A stretch of 64,000 bases of DNA from Enterobacter ludwigii (GCA_023023105.1 CP083824.1:1-64000); one strand, 5' to 3'. Counted from the first letter of the stretch, positions 26,012 through 34,490 are shown. The notes: a model not told the origin generated them from the sequence alone. Program-made: numbers and translations.

Positions 26012-26215
26012 ATCTCACCTCACCCTTATGTCATCTACGGGTATTGGACGAAAAAACGGCTTGGGCTGACAAACGATATAAATTGGCTTTCAGATGAGCC
26101 AGATTGGATCAACTGAGTGACTAAACTCTAAAAAGCGCACTAAATTCGTATTAGGTTCACATAAATTCATCTTTGAACGGTATGCTGAACATGAAAATAA
26201 GGCGTGAGAATTGTG
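26012..26215. promoter_or_regulatory. dsdC-dsdX divergent control region
   Basis: About 200 bases between divergent genes, moderately AT-rich. It should hold both promoters and the DsdC binding site. I could not pick out a definite operator. Confidence 0.5.
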
Positions 26216-27142
26216 ATGAACGATGTGAATGAAGCCCGAAACCGGCTGTTAAACGGCTGGCAGCTGTCGAAAATGTACACCTTTGAGGTGGCTGCCCGGC
26301 ACGAGTCCTTCGCGCTGGCTGCGGAAGAGTTGTCGCTCAGCCCCAGCGCGGTGAGTCACCGCATCAACCTGCTGGAAGAGGAGTTGGGCATTCAGCTGTT
26401 TGTCCGCTCGCACCGTAAAGTCGAGCTGACGCAGGAGGGAAAACGCGTTTACTGGACGCTAAAATCTTCACTCGACACCCTGAACCAGGAGATCCTGGAC
26501 ATCAAAAACCAGGCGCTGTCCGGTACGCTGACGGTCTACTCCCGACCGTCGATTGCCCAGTGCTGGCTGGTCCCCATGCTGGGGGATTTTACCCGTCGCT
26601 ACCCGTCTATTTCTCTCACCATCCTGACCGGCAACGATTACGTCAATATGCAGCGAACGGGCGTCGATCTGGCGCTGTATTTTGACGATACGCCGCCAAA
26701 CCACCTTTCTCATCACTTCCTGATGGATGAAGAGATCTTGCCCGTCTGCTCACCGCAGTATGCCCGCGAGCATGAACTGCTGAAAAACCCCGATAACCTC
26801 AGCCACTGCACGCTGCTGCACGACCGTCAGGCCTGGAGCAATGATTCCGGTACGGATGAGTGGCTTAGCTGGGCGCAGCACTTTGCGATGAATATGCCGC
26901 CATCCTAGGGCATTGGTTTCGATCGTTCCGATTTAGCGATTATCGCGGCCATCAACCACGTCGGCGTCGCGATGGGCAGAAAGCGGCTGGTGCAGAAACG
27001 GCTGGAACGAGGCGAGCTGATTGCCCCGTTTGGTGACAAGACCCTGAAATGTCATCAGCACTACTATATTTCGACGCTTTCTGGCCGTCAGTGGCCGAAA
27101 ATTGACGCCTTTATCGGCTGGCTGAGAGAGCTGGCAGGTTGA
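26216..27142 (+). pseudogene. dsdC: dsdC D-serine activator with in-frame amber stop
   Basis: DsdC is the LysR-type activator of dsdXA. The helix-turn-helix is intact (LAAEELSLSPSAVSHRIN). Translation then meets TAG at 26906-26908 (codon 231), where E. coli has serine in the stretch NMP-S-GIGFDRSDL. The same frame continues past the stop for 77 recognisable codons (GIGFDRSDLAII, MGRKRLVQKRL, KCHQHYYIS) to TGA at 27140-27142. A single base change from TCG would explain it. The truncated 230-residue protein lacks part of the effector-binding domain. A GTG at 26204 is an alternative start. Confidence 0.9.
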
Positions 27143-27226
27143 AGAATTATTACGCTTTCGCTCTACACCAAATGTGAAAAAGCGTGCTAAATACAGGTAA
27201 TGCTTTCGATTTATCCAGGGTAAACC

Positions 27227-28303
27227 GTGTTAAAGCCTTTTATTGCCTCTGCATTACTGATCTCTTCCGGCTGGGCGATTGCCGCTGAGCCGCCGCTGAC
27301 GGCCGCCCTTTATGCGCAGCAGCTGGGCGTCGGGATGGATGTGGACTGGGCGCGCACCGAGCGCGGCATACGTGAATTCGACCCGCTGGTGGTACGCGAT
27401 TTTCGAGCAAAAGGCATTACCCACGTGCGCATCCGCGTCGCCGATGAGCCTACGGAAGCGCGGCTGATCCACCTGCGCAAGCTGGTGGAAGCCTGCGAGC
27501 AGTATGGCGTGATCCCGATAGTCGCGTATCAGGCGGATGAATATAAAAACGACCCGAAAGCCGATAACGAGAAAGAGACGGTCAACTGGTGGATTGCCGT
27601 GGCGCACTATTTCGGTCAGAGCTACCCTCTGCTGGGTTTTGACCTCATCTATGAGCCGGCCGACAAGCTCAACCACAACCTTGCATCGTTAAACCGCGTC
27701 TATGAAAAGACCATTAAAGCGATCCACGACATTGACCCGCAGCGAATGATCTTCATTGCGCCGCGTCTGCGTGCCGCGCCGGAGGATTTATCCAGCCTGA
27801 AGCTGCCCGCGCACAGCCAAAACTACCTGCTGGCGGAGTGGCACATTTTCCCGTGGGGGCCGCTGAAAAATAGCGGTAAATATCCATGGACTTCCGGGAC
27901 GGCGGCAGAGAAAGCGGCAATCCATAACCGCATCACTACCGCGCAGCACTGGCAGCAAAAAACCGGGCACGTTAGCTGGGTCGGGGGTTGGGGCGTTGGG
28001 GAATCAAGCCGTTTCACCCCAACCGCTTCGCAAATGGCCTTTGCCACCTTTATGGCCTGCGAGCTGCAAAAGGCGAAAATCCCGTATGCGCTTAACGCGG
28101 ATTTCCAGTTTTACGACGGGGAGGAGGGGGCCTGGCGACCCGCACCAGAACCGTTGCTGCAGGCGATGATCGCCCCTGTCTGTGAAAAGCCGGGCCATCA
28201 TGCGGTTAAACCGGTTGCTCGTGATGCGGGACACGCGACGCCAGCGGCAGCCAGCACAGTAAAATCAGCAGTCCCATCAGCGTCATCAGCAAACCCAAAC
28301 TAG
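27227..28303 (+). CDS. Secreted glycoside hydrolase family 5-like protein
   Basis: This 358-residue protein starts with GTG behind AGGG and has a signal peptide (about 1-20, cleavage after AIAA). The body has a TIM-barrel cellulase look: DLIYEPADK may carry the acid/base glutamate and WVGGWGVGES the nucleophile. The first site reads YEP rather than the common NEP, so activity is not assured. The last 32 or so residues are Ala/Ser/Pro-rich and are encoded by the antisense of emrD, suggesting a lost ancestral stop. It lies just after the dsdC remnant. Confidence 0.75.
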   Translation: MLKPFIASALLISSGWAIAAEPPLTAALYAQQLGVGMDVDWARTERGIREFDPLVVRDFRAKGITHVRIRVADEPTEARLIHLRKLVEACEQYGVIPIVAYQADEYKNDPKADNEKETVNWWIAVAHYFGQSYPLLGFDLIYEPADKLNHNLASLNRVYEKTIKAIHDIDPQRMIFIAPRLRAAPEDLSSLKLPAHSQNYLLAEWHIFPWGPLKNSGKYPWTSGTAAEKAAIHNRITTAQHWQQKTGHVSWVGGWGVGESSRFTPTASQMAFATFMACELQKAKIPYALNADFQFYDGEEGAWRPAPEPLLQAMIAPVCEKPGHHAVKPVARDAGHATPAAASTVKSAVPSASSANPN

Positions 28304-29390
28304 CCTGACCGGTCTGCGGCATCATAGCGGAGAGCCAGGCCAGCGCGCCGGAACCGATATTCTGCAAACCGCCCACCAGCGCCCCCGCAGTGCCTGCAAG
28401 GAACGGGAACGGCTCCATCGCGCCGCTGGTGGCGAGCGGGAACAGCATCCCCGCACCGAAGAAGAACAGTGCCGCCGGGATCAGCAACGTCCAGACGGTC
28501 ATCACGCCGAACAGCCCCGGAACCCACATCATTACGCCTGCCAGCAGGCAGCTAATGACCGATTGCCACATCAACGTCGAGAAACGTTTGTTGGGACGTC
28601 CGGCAAACCAGGCACCGAAGAACGCCGCAGGAATAGGCAGAATAAACAGAATACTGACCACCATGCTGCTCAGGCCAAGCCCTGCGCCCAGGAGTACACC
28701 TGAGCAGGCTTCGAACACCGCAATACCCGCGAGGCCACCGATCAGCATCAGCAGGTAACAGGTAAACGCTCCGTTACCGAATAGCGTTTTATAGCTGGCG
28801 ATAAGCTTCGTACGCGGTGCGTCTTGCGGGCGCGTTTCCGGCATCCAGCGCGCCATGCTAAAAGTGACGATCATGCACAGCACCAGCAGGAAAGCGTAAC
28901 AGGCCCGCCAGGACCACATCGTGTCCAGCAGGCCGCCAATCAGCGGGGCCAGCAGCGGGCTGACCAGAATTCCCATGTTCAACAAACTGTTAGCATGGCG
29001 AAGCTGAGTGCCCTGATACATATCCCTCGGTAAGGTACGCGCCATCACCCCGCCGACGCCGGTGCCGACACCCTGCAGGGCGCTGGCGGCAATCAACACG
29101 GTCAGGTTGTGGGTGGTCATCGCGATCGTCGTGGCGACCATGAAAATAGACATACCGACTAAAATCACCGGGCGGCGGCCGATACGGTCAGAGAGCGGCC
29201 CATAGAACAACTGCGAAACGCCATAGGTCAGCAGGTAGGCTGCCATCACGCTTTGTACTGCACCCTCACGGACGTTAAGTTCCTTTGCCATGTCGGCAAT
29301 CGCCGGAATGTAGATGGTTTGTGCCATCTGACCGACGGCCACCAGTAACACCAGCATCAACAATAAGTTAACGTTCCTTTGTTTTTTCAT
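28206..29390 (-). CDS. emrD: Multidrug efflux protein EmrD (MFS)
   Basis: EmrD is a 12-helix drug:H+ antiporter exporting hydrophobic uncouplers and detergents. The start at 29390 (MKKQRNVNLLLML) gives 394 residues, as in E. coli. An upstream in-frame start would add 81 unlikely residues. The MFS motif GPLSDRIGRRPVIL is at about 60-73. The 3' end overlaps the glycosidase gene by 98 bases, tail to tail. Confidence 0.95.
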   Translation of the reverse strand: MKKQRNVNLLLMLVLLVAVGQMAQTIYIPAIADMAKELNVREGAVQSVMAAYLLTYGVSQLFYGPLSDRIGRRPVILVGMSIFMVATTIAMTTHNLTVLIAASALQGVGTGVGGVMARTLPRDMYQGTQLRHANSLLNMGILVSPLLAPLIGGLLDTMWSWRACYAFLLVLCMIVTFSMARWMPETRPQDAPRTKLIASYKTLFGNGAFTCYLLMLIGGLAGIAVFEACSGVLLGAGLGLSSMVVSILFILPIPAAFFGAWFAGRPNKRFSTLMWQSVISCLLAGVMMWVPGLFGVMTVWTLLIPAALFFFGAGMLFPLATSGAMEPFPFLAGTAGALVGGLQNIGSGALAWLSAMMPQTGQASLGLLMTLMGLLILLCWLPLASRVPHHEQPV

Positions 29391-29565
29391 GTCGCTGAAT
29401 ACTTTTGCCAAAAGAGAGAAATGAAGAATAAGTGACTGCGCATTCCCATAAATGCGCGAGGAATCTACCACAGTGAGATGACAATTTAAGCATTGTCGTG
29501 GTGAATGAAAAAACCGGTAAAGGCAGGATTTGTAAACAAGATCGGCAACTAATGTTGCCAGTGGA

Positions 29566-30399
29566 TTACGCCAGGCGTAGCAAGATAGCCCCGCCGGCAA
29601 TACCCAGCGCAGCAGCGATGCGCAGGCCGGCAACCTTCTCTTTCAAAAGCACAAAAGCAATTAACGCACCGAAGAGAATTGAGGTTTCACGTAGCGCGGC
29701 GACAACCGCAAGCGGAGCCTGAGTCATCGCCCATAATGCCAGGCCATACGATCCCATCGTCCCGACACCGCCGAGCAGCCCTTTTTTCCAGTGCAGACCC
29801 AGGTAACGAGAGGCTTCGCGTCGTCTCGCGACCATCGCCCAGCACAGCAGACAGAAGCCATTCATAAAGAAGGTCCAGAGCGTATAACCCAGTGCAGAGT
29901 CGGATAAACGTACGCCCGTGCCGTCCACCAGCGTATACCCGGCGATAAAACATGCGTTGAGTAGCGCCAGCCATATCCCTTTGCGCGACCGCATACGGCC
30001 ATTCATCGCCATGGCCAGAATTGACAGGCAGATCACGCCGATACCGGACCATGCGAGCCATGAGAGGCTATCCCCGAGCACCAGCACGCTGATCAGCGCC
30101 ACCAGCAACGGGGCTGTCCCGCGCATCAATGGATAGGTCTGGCTCATGTCTGAGACCTGATACGTCTTCGCCACCAGTACGGTATACACCACCTGTAAGG
30201 CACAGGAGACAATCAAAAACGGCCAGCTTTCTGCAGAAGGCTGTGGGGAAAACGGCAGTAAGACCAGAGCGATAACCGTGGCGGAGCCGCTGACGCTAAT
30301 CGCGGAATAGAGCTTGTCCGTTCCGGCTTTGACGATGGCGTTCCAGCTGGCATGCAGCAGTGCGGCGAAGAGCAAAATGCAGAAAACGGTGATGGTCAT
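29566..30399 (-). CDS. DMT-family permease (EamA-type)
   Basis: This 277-residue membrane protein has two five-helix EamA repeats (about 1-130 and 140-277). The first begins LLFAALLHASWNAIVK and the second LALLNACFIAGYTLVDG. Family members export amino acids or metabolites, but this one's substrate cannot be read. It lies between emrD and a GNAT gene in the same orientation, without overlap. E. coli K-12 has no gene here as far as I recall. Confidence 0.8.
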   Translation of the reverse strand: MTITVFCILLFAALLHASWNAIVKAGTDKLYSAISVSGSATVIALVLLPFSPQPSAESWPFLIVSCALQVVYTVLVAKTYQVSDMSQTYPLMRGTAPLLVALISVLVLGDSLSWLAWSGIGVICLSILAMAMNGRMRSRKGIWLALLNACFIAGYTLVDGTGVRLSDSALGYTLWTFFMNGFCLLCWAMVARRREASRYLGLHWKKGLLGGVGTMGSYGLALWAMTQAPLAVVAALRETSILFGALIAFVLLKEKVAGLRIAAALGIAGGAILLRLA

Positions 30400-30461
30400 G
30401 GGGTATCGGCTGATGAATTGTCACTCAACTGTAACATTCACACCCTGATGCTGCCAGCCGG

Positions 30462-30908
30462 TTACACCGCACAAAAAAGGCGGTGCGTCACCCGTGGTTC
30501 GTCCGAGACCAGCGTAAAACCCGCCCGGCGATAGAACCCGTAAGCGGTGTCAGGCGCGTGGGTATTGAGAAAATCAAACCAGATGCTGGCATCGGCCATC
30601 ACCACGGTCAAAAGCTGTTTGCCAATGCCCAGCCCACGGCATTTCTCGCTGACATAGAGGTGGCGAATGCGCCCGGCACGCGGCTGCTGGCTGAAGGGAT
30701 CGCGGTTGAGGCCGCACACGCCTACCAGTTTGCCGTTGAGAAACGCCCCCAGTAGCTTTTCACCCGGCGCGTTAAAGCGGTTTTCACCCCGCTGCCAGTT
30801 CTCTTCCAGCCTGCGCAGCATGTTGAAATTCAGTGCGATACTTTCCGCCTTCAGGGCGATGTAGCCCGGCTCATCCGGGGTGACGGGCTCAATTAACAGA
30901 CGCGACAT
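30462..30908 (-). CDS. GNAT-family N-acetyltransferase
   Basis: This 148-residue acetyltransferase has the acetyl-CoA loop VSEKCRGLGIGKQLL (R-x-x-G-x-G) at about 86-100 and the later strand-helix AYGFYRRAGFTLV. GAGGGA precedes the ATG. The substrate is unknown. It lies next to the tisB terminator. Confidence 0.82.
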   Translation of the reverse strand: MSRLLIEPVTPDEPGYIALKAESIALNFNMLRRLEENWQRGENRFNAPGEKLLGAFLNGKLVGVCGLNRDPFSQQPRAGRIRHLYVSEKCRGLGIGKQLLTVVMADASIWFDFLNTHAPDTAYGFYRRAGFTLVSDEPRVTHRLFCAV

Positions 30909-30927
30909 AGCATTCCCTCGTTATTAA

Positions 30928-30951
30928 AGAGGGGCGGTTGCCCGCCCCTCT
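30928..30951 (-). terminator. Terminator of tisB
   Basis: AGAGGGGCGG, a four-base loop, CCGCCCCTCT: ten perfect pairs. Read on the minus strand it is followed by TTAATAA, and it sits 21 bases after the tisB stop. Confidence 0.75.
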
Positions 30952-30972
30952 CAGGTGCGACTTGAACCTGAA

Positions 30973-31062
30973 TCACCGAAGGTATTTCAGGACAGCATCA
31001 AGCAGTTGCAGTACAGCAACAATGAGTTTGAGGATAAGTATCACCATATCCACTACGCTCAT
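30973..31062 (-). CDS. tisB: SOS-induced membrane toxin TisB
   Basis: TisB is a 29-residue peptide that inserts in the inner membrane, dissipates the proton motive force and promotes persistence after DNA damage. The peptide here begins MSVVDMVILILKLIVAVLQ and ends DAVLKYLR, and it matches E. coli TisB at nearly every position. It forms one amphipathic hydrophobic helix. AAGGAG lies 8 bases before the ATG. An SOS promoter with a LexA box lies upstream, and the divergent istR-1 RNA carries 18 bases complementary to its leader. Confidence 0.93.
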   Translation of the reverse strand: MSVVDMVILILKLIVAVLQLLDAVLKYLR

Positions 31063-31133
31063 ACGCGTCTCCTTTTGGTAAAAAGGAGCACGATGCTGGC
31101 GTACCTTTCCGCCGCCTGTTGCCAGCACCTGGA

Positions 31134-31151
31134 TTGACGTAACACAGTGTG
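31134..31151 (-). promoter_or_regulatory. IstR-1 pairing site in the tisB leader
   Basis: TTGACGTAACACAGTGTG is identical on the plus strand to the 5' part of istR-1 (31380-31397). The tisB message therefore holds its complement, about 72-89 bases upstream of the tisB start. Confidence 0.85.
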
Positions 31152-31251
31152 CTCACTTCAGGGGTTAAGGCACTGACGGCACCACCCGTTTCAGCCAGGA
31201 CTTTGTTGCGCCGGTAGAACAGCGGCCCCCTCGCTCACTGCGAACACCCTC

Positions 31252-31283
31252 AGTATAGATAAATACTGTATGTATGAACAGTA
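31252..31283 (-). promoter_or_regulatory. LexA-controlled tisB promoter
   Basis: A LexA box CTGT-N8-ACAG lies at 31264-31283 with flanking TA. On the minus strand TATACT at 31257-31252 is the -10 and TGTTCA at 31280-31275 a weak -35 inside the box, so LexA would block the promoter. Confidence 0.88.
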
Positions 31284-31343
31284 TTTTATGGACAAAATTA
31301 GGAAGACGATCCATACTCAAAAACGTCAAAATCCGTGCCGGAA

Positions 31344-31372
31344 TTGCGCGTTCTCCTGCGATCGCGTATACT
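31344..31372 (+). promoter_or_regulatory. Promoter of istR-1
   Basis: TTGCGC (31344-31349) and TATACT (31367-31372) with 17 bases between them, seven bases before the expected RNA start. Confidence 0.75.
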
Positions 31373-31378
31373 TTTTGC

Positions 31379-31452
31379 GTTGACGTAACACAGTGTGTTC
31401 TGCGGCGACCAACCGCAAACCCTGATAAAAACCTCGCTTAGGCGGGGTTTTT
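31379..31452 (+). ncRNA. istR: Antitoxin small RNA IstR-1
   Basis: About 74 bases, starting GTTGACGTAACACAGTGTG and ending in ACCTCGC-TTAG-GCGGGGT and a T tract. IstR-1 is made constitutively in E. coli and pairs with the tisB leader, blocking ribosome standby and leading to RNase III cleavage. The 18-base identity to the tisB leader and the E. coli-like start and length support it. Exact ends are inferred. Confidence 0.88.
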
Positions 31453-31453
31453 T

Positions 31454-31773
31454 GTTTTTTGGGCTGCCCGCAAGATTGGATGTCTGTTAACTTATTGGCA
31501 ATGAATGATGACGTACGTGGCAGGAACACGTTATACATTAATGTTTCATCTAATAAGTCTTAAATATATATCATCTATGTATTTAATATAATTATAAGAT
31601 ACAAAAAACCTCTCCCCATTAGGCTATTCAACTTTTGTCACTCATAGCCGCAATTAATAACTGTGGATTTTTTATTTTTAACGTGAATGTGTATTTAAAT
31701 TAATCCAATTTATTTGAATTGCACGCTTTTCCAACGTATATTCCAACAACCATGTAAATTGTATGGATACATT
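31454..31773. other. AT-rich gene-free region before the T6SS island
   Basis: About 320 bases, clearly richer in A and T than the backbone, with no credible gene. It probably holds the promoter of the 31774 gene. Low G+C marks the left edge of the acquired island. Confidence 0.5.
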
Positions 31774-32487
31774 ATGCAGGCATCTGATTACTTGAAGATG
31801 AAGTTCCAGAGTGACAGGCAGTTGGCTATTTATGGACAACAAGGCGTAGCAGGGACATGGAGGGCGTTAAAGGGGATCGGTTCTGATATTTATTCAGGAA
31901 TGGAGCGTGTAAGTTGGTATTCATCATGCTTAATCCCCAGCTATCATGATGTATGCGATGAACTTCTCTCAGAAGAAAAGAGGATGTACCTCTCAATTGT
32001 GTCTCTTTATCGTTACCGCGATGTAATAGCACACATGCTCTATCTTTATTTTGAAAGTGTTATTACCGATTCTGAAAATGGAAATGAACAAAATCGCGTT
32101 CGTAAGATGGATTCAAAAGTAACCGGGCTTGTTAACAACATACCGATAAGCAAGACCACGCGTTTAGCGATAGCATGGGGGCTGGCCAAATCCCTTTCTG
32201 AATCTGGCCTGCTCTCTGAAATCGTCGTCGAACGGCTTGCACGCCGTGTACCAAACGTTGTCATGGCGCTTCAGCTAATTGGAACAGAACAGAAGTGCGC
32301 TCTTGCTGCCCGTCGCCTGAAAACGTTGGATCCTAAGTATTATGCGACCCTGTATACCGCACAGCTGGAGATGCTTTACTACTTTTTTGAGCCTTTCCTG
32401 TCGGAACTCATTAAGAAGATGCAAATGGGATTCTATAAGGATTTCGATGCAATTTATAACGACCTAAAGGACAAGGCGCATGTTTAA
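31774..32487 (+). CDS. Unrecognised protein upstream of an orphan hcp
   Basis: This 237-residue protein starts at an ATG with GGAT seven bases upstream (a TTG at 31714 is an alternative). I recognise no family. It has a mixed helical sequence, a hydrophobic stretch near SKTTRLAIAWGLAKSL, and a C-terminal run LEMLYYFFEPFLSELI. No signal peptide is visible. It overlaps a two-helix membrane peptide by eight bases and lies upstream of hcp. The context suggests a type VI effector or accessory, which is an inference. Base composition is AT-rich. Confidence 0.6.
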   Translation: MQASDYLKMKFQSDRQLAIYGQQGVAGTWRALKGIGSDIYSGMERVSWYSSCLIPSYHDVCDELLSEEKRMYLSIVSLYRYRDVIAHMLYLYFESVITDSENGNEQNRVRKMDSKVTGLVNNIPISKTTRLAIAWGLAKSLSESGLLSEIVVERLARRVPNVVMALQLIGTEQKCALAARRLKTLDPKYYATLYTAQLEMLYYFFEPFLSELIKKMQMGFYKDFDAIYNDLKDKAHV

Positions 32488-32662
32488 GAGTCTGCTATCA
32501 ATTCTATTTTCAGATATTTTATTCCCCGTTTATATTTTTGCGTGCGCCTCTTTGTTCCTGTGGCTGGTGCCTGACCACTGGGTATTACTAACATTCATTT
32601 CTATCGTTGCATTTATTATTGTTCATCCGATAATCTTCGGCCGCTTTGATAAGTACGATTGA
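32480..32662 (+). CDS. Small two-helix membrane protein, possible immunity partner
   Basis: This 60-residue protein starts eight bases inside the preceding gene and has two hydrophobic segments (about 8-30 and 34-52), ending GRFDKYD. The overlap implies coupling. A membrane immunity protein against a membrane- or periplasm-acting effector would look like this, but no homology was recognised. Confidence 0.55.
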   Translation: MFKSLLSILFSDILFPVYIFACASLFLWLVPDHWVLLTFISIVAFIIVHPIIFGRFDKYD

Positions 32663-32999
32663 GTTTTATAAAAAGGAGTTTTTATGTCAAATCCAGCTTA
32701 TTTATTTCTAACAGATGAAAATGGTTCTCCGATGGTTGGTTCTTGCCTTGTGTCAGGGCGAGAAGGCGCAATTGAACTCAAATCGTTCACTCATAATGTC
32801 AACATTCCAGTCGACGGGAATACCGGGAAATTGACGGGCACGCGCATACACATGCCCGTCATGTTTCAGAAGGAATTTGATCGTATAACCCCGTTTTTAT
32901 TTCGGGCTCTGAGTACGGGGAGAACGCTCCAGTCAGCGATCATTAAGATGTATCTAATTAATGAGGCTGGTGTAGAACAGGAGTATTTTAATATCATCC

Positions 33000-34055
33000 G
33001 GCTTTGTTGAATAAATAAGATTTCGTGCGAACGACCCTGTAGCTGGCTGGATTTTCAGGCAATACGCACGCTTTCTGGCATCCCAGCCTTTGTCATCCTG
33101 TTCAACGCACGCACCATGGCCATAGCTTCCGCTACCTGACCATCGTAGTCACGCAGCGTCAGTGAATCTCCCAACAACTGCTTCATTCTGTACATTGCCG
33201 TTTCCGCTATCGAGCGACGGTTATATTCCGTTGTCCATTTCCACCGTGCATTGCTTCCGCTCAGCCGCTGATTAGCAACGGCACGGTTGCGGTCTGCGTA
33301 CTCACCGGGCCAGTAACCTGCTCCTTTTCGGGGAGGAATAAGCGCGCTGATTTTTTTGCGGCGCAGTTCATCGTGACAGAGCCGGGTATCGTAAGCCCCG
33401 TCTGCCGCGGCTGCCCTGATTTTTCTGTGAGTCTGCCGGATAAGGCCCGGGAAGGCTTCTGAGTCCGTGACGTTATTCAGCGACAGGTCTGCACAGACAA
33501 CTTCATGTGTGTTGCTGTCAACAGCAAGATGCAACTTTCGCCAGATACGACGGCGCTCTTTGCCGTGCTTTCTGACTTTCCATTCGCCTTCACCAAAGAC
33601 CTTCAGCCCGGTGGAATCAATCACCAGGTGTGCGATTTCACCCCGGGTGGACGTTTTGAAACTGACATTAACCGACTTTGCCCGCTTACTGACACTGGTG
33701 TAATCCGGGCAGCGCAACGGAACGTTCATCAGGGCAAAAATGGAATCAATAAAACCCTGCGCAGCCCGCAGGGTCAGCCGGAATACGCGTTTAATCACCA
33801 GAACGGTGGTGATGGCGAGATCAGAATAGCGCTGGGGCCTTCCTCGTGATGAAGGCGTTGCCGACTCATACCAGGCCTGAATCGCCTCATCATCCAGCCA
33901 GAAAGTGAGGGAGCCACGGTTGATGAGAGCTTTGTTGTAGGTGGACCAGTTGGTGATTCTGAACTTTTGCTTTGCCACGGAATGGTCTGTGTTGTCGGGA
34001 GGATGCGTGATCTGATCCTTCAACTCAGCAAAAGTTCGATTTATTCAACAAAGCC
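33000..34055 (-). mobile_element. IS903-type element (IS5 family), complete, in hcp
   Basis: The 1056-base element is bounded by inverted repeats GGCTTTGTTGAATAAAT (left) and its complement ATTTATTCAACAAAGCC (right). It carries one transposase on the minus strand. TATCATCC flanks both sides (32992-32999 and 34056-34063). IS903 usually makes 9-base duplications; only 8 match here. Removing the element and one repeat restores the hcp frame. Confidence 0.92.
33055..33978 (-). CDS. IS903-type DDE transposase
   Basis: The GTG at 33978 gives 307 residues starting AKQKFRITNW, the usual IS903 length. An upstream in-frame TTG at 34023 would add 15. The DDE residues, counted from the longer start, are D136 (VIDST), D208 (AADGAYD) and E274 (AETAMYRMKQLLG). 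It looks intact, so the element may be mobile. It belongs to the IS903 group of the IS5 family. Confidence 0.93.
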   Translation of the reverse strand: MAKQKFRITNWSTYNKALINRGSLTFWLDDEAIQAWYESATPSSRGRPQRYSDLAITTVLVIKRVFRLTLRAAQGFIDSIFALMNVPLRCPDYTSVSKRAKSVNVSFKTSTRGEIAHLVIDSTGLKVFGEGEWKVRKHGKERRRIWRKLHLAVDSNTHEVVCADLSLNNVTDSEAFPGLIRQTHRKIRAAAADGAYDTRLCHDELRRKKISALIPPRKGAGYWPGEYADRNRAVANQRLSGSNARWKWTTEYNRRSIAETAMYRMKQLLGDSLTLRDYDGQVAEAMAMVRALNRMTKAGMPESVRIA

Positions 34056-34334
34056 TATCATCCTGGAGAGTGTGAAAATAACCTCAATCACACCAGACCT
34101 GTATCCGGGTGCAAACACCGGGACACACCTTGAAACGGTTCTCATGCGTTATGAGAAAATCACCTGGAAGCATTGCGACGGCAATGTCATCTATAGTGAC
34201 TCCTGGAATGAGCGAGCAACGTACTGAAACGTGATCCATGACGCATTTTTGCGCAGATGAAAATATTTCCATTGTCACGCCAGAAAACCTGTGTTTGTAT
34301 AAATTCCATCAATGATTCCAAACACAGGTCCCCA

Positions 34335-34433
34335 ATGACTTCATCCATCTTCACTTCGACCCTACTAAAAACTGCGCAACCAGCCGCAGTGGTCGTCGTG
34401 CGTGTGGTGGTGGTCGTCGGCAATGCGCCGTAG
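34335..34433 (+). CDS. ivbL: ivbL leader peptide of ilvBN
   Basis: This 32-residue leader starts MTSSIFTSTLLKTAQPAA and ends with a long valine run VVVVRVVVVVGNAP, very like E. coli IvbL (32 residues). Ribosome stalling on Val (and Leu) codons when those charged tRNAs are scarce lets transcription pass the attenuator at 34459. It lies about 107 bases after the reconstructed hcp stop. Confidence 0.95.
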   Translation: MTSSIFTSTLLKTAQPAAVVVVRVVVVVGNAP

Positions 34434-34458
34434 GGACTGGATCAACACACGAATCCAA

Positions 34459-34490
34459 AACCCCGCCGGCGCAAACCGGGCGGGGTTTTT
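34459..34490 (+). terminator. Attenuator terminator upstream of ilvB
   Basis: AACCCCGCC and GGCGGGGTT pair around an 11-base loop, followed by TTTTT. Position between ivbL and ilvB identifies it as the attenuator. Confidence 0.9.

Larger units (their letters stand above)
32684..34227 (+). pseudogene. hcp: Orphan hcp (T6SS tube protein) split by an IS
   Basis: Joining 32684-32999 to 34064-34227, with one copy of the 8-base repeat removed, gives a continuous frame of about 159 residues. It starts MSNPAYLFLTDENGSPMVG and continues EYFNIILESVKITSITPD, RYEKITWKHCDGNVIYSDSW and a stop. This is the Hcp1 hexamer-ring fold (signature IPVDGNTGKLTGTRIH). The IS cuts the gene after about residue 105, so the intact protein cannot be made; a truncated 108-residue form could be. 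No other T6SS core gene is in the window. AAAAGGAG precedes the ATG. Confidence 0.9.

Noticed and set aside
26906-26908. Programmed readthrough or recoding at the dsdC TAG
   Set aside because: There is no stem-loop or readthrough context visible, and a single-base nonsense change from a serine codon is simpler.
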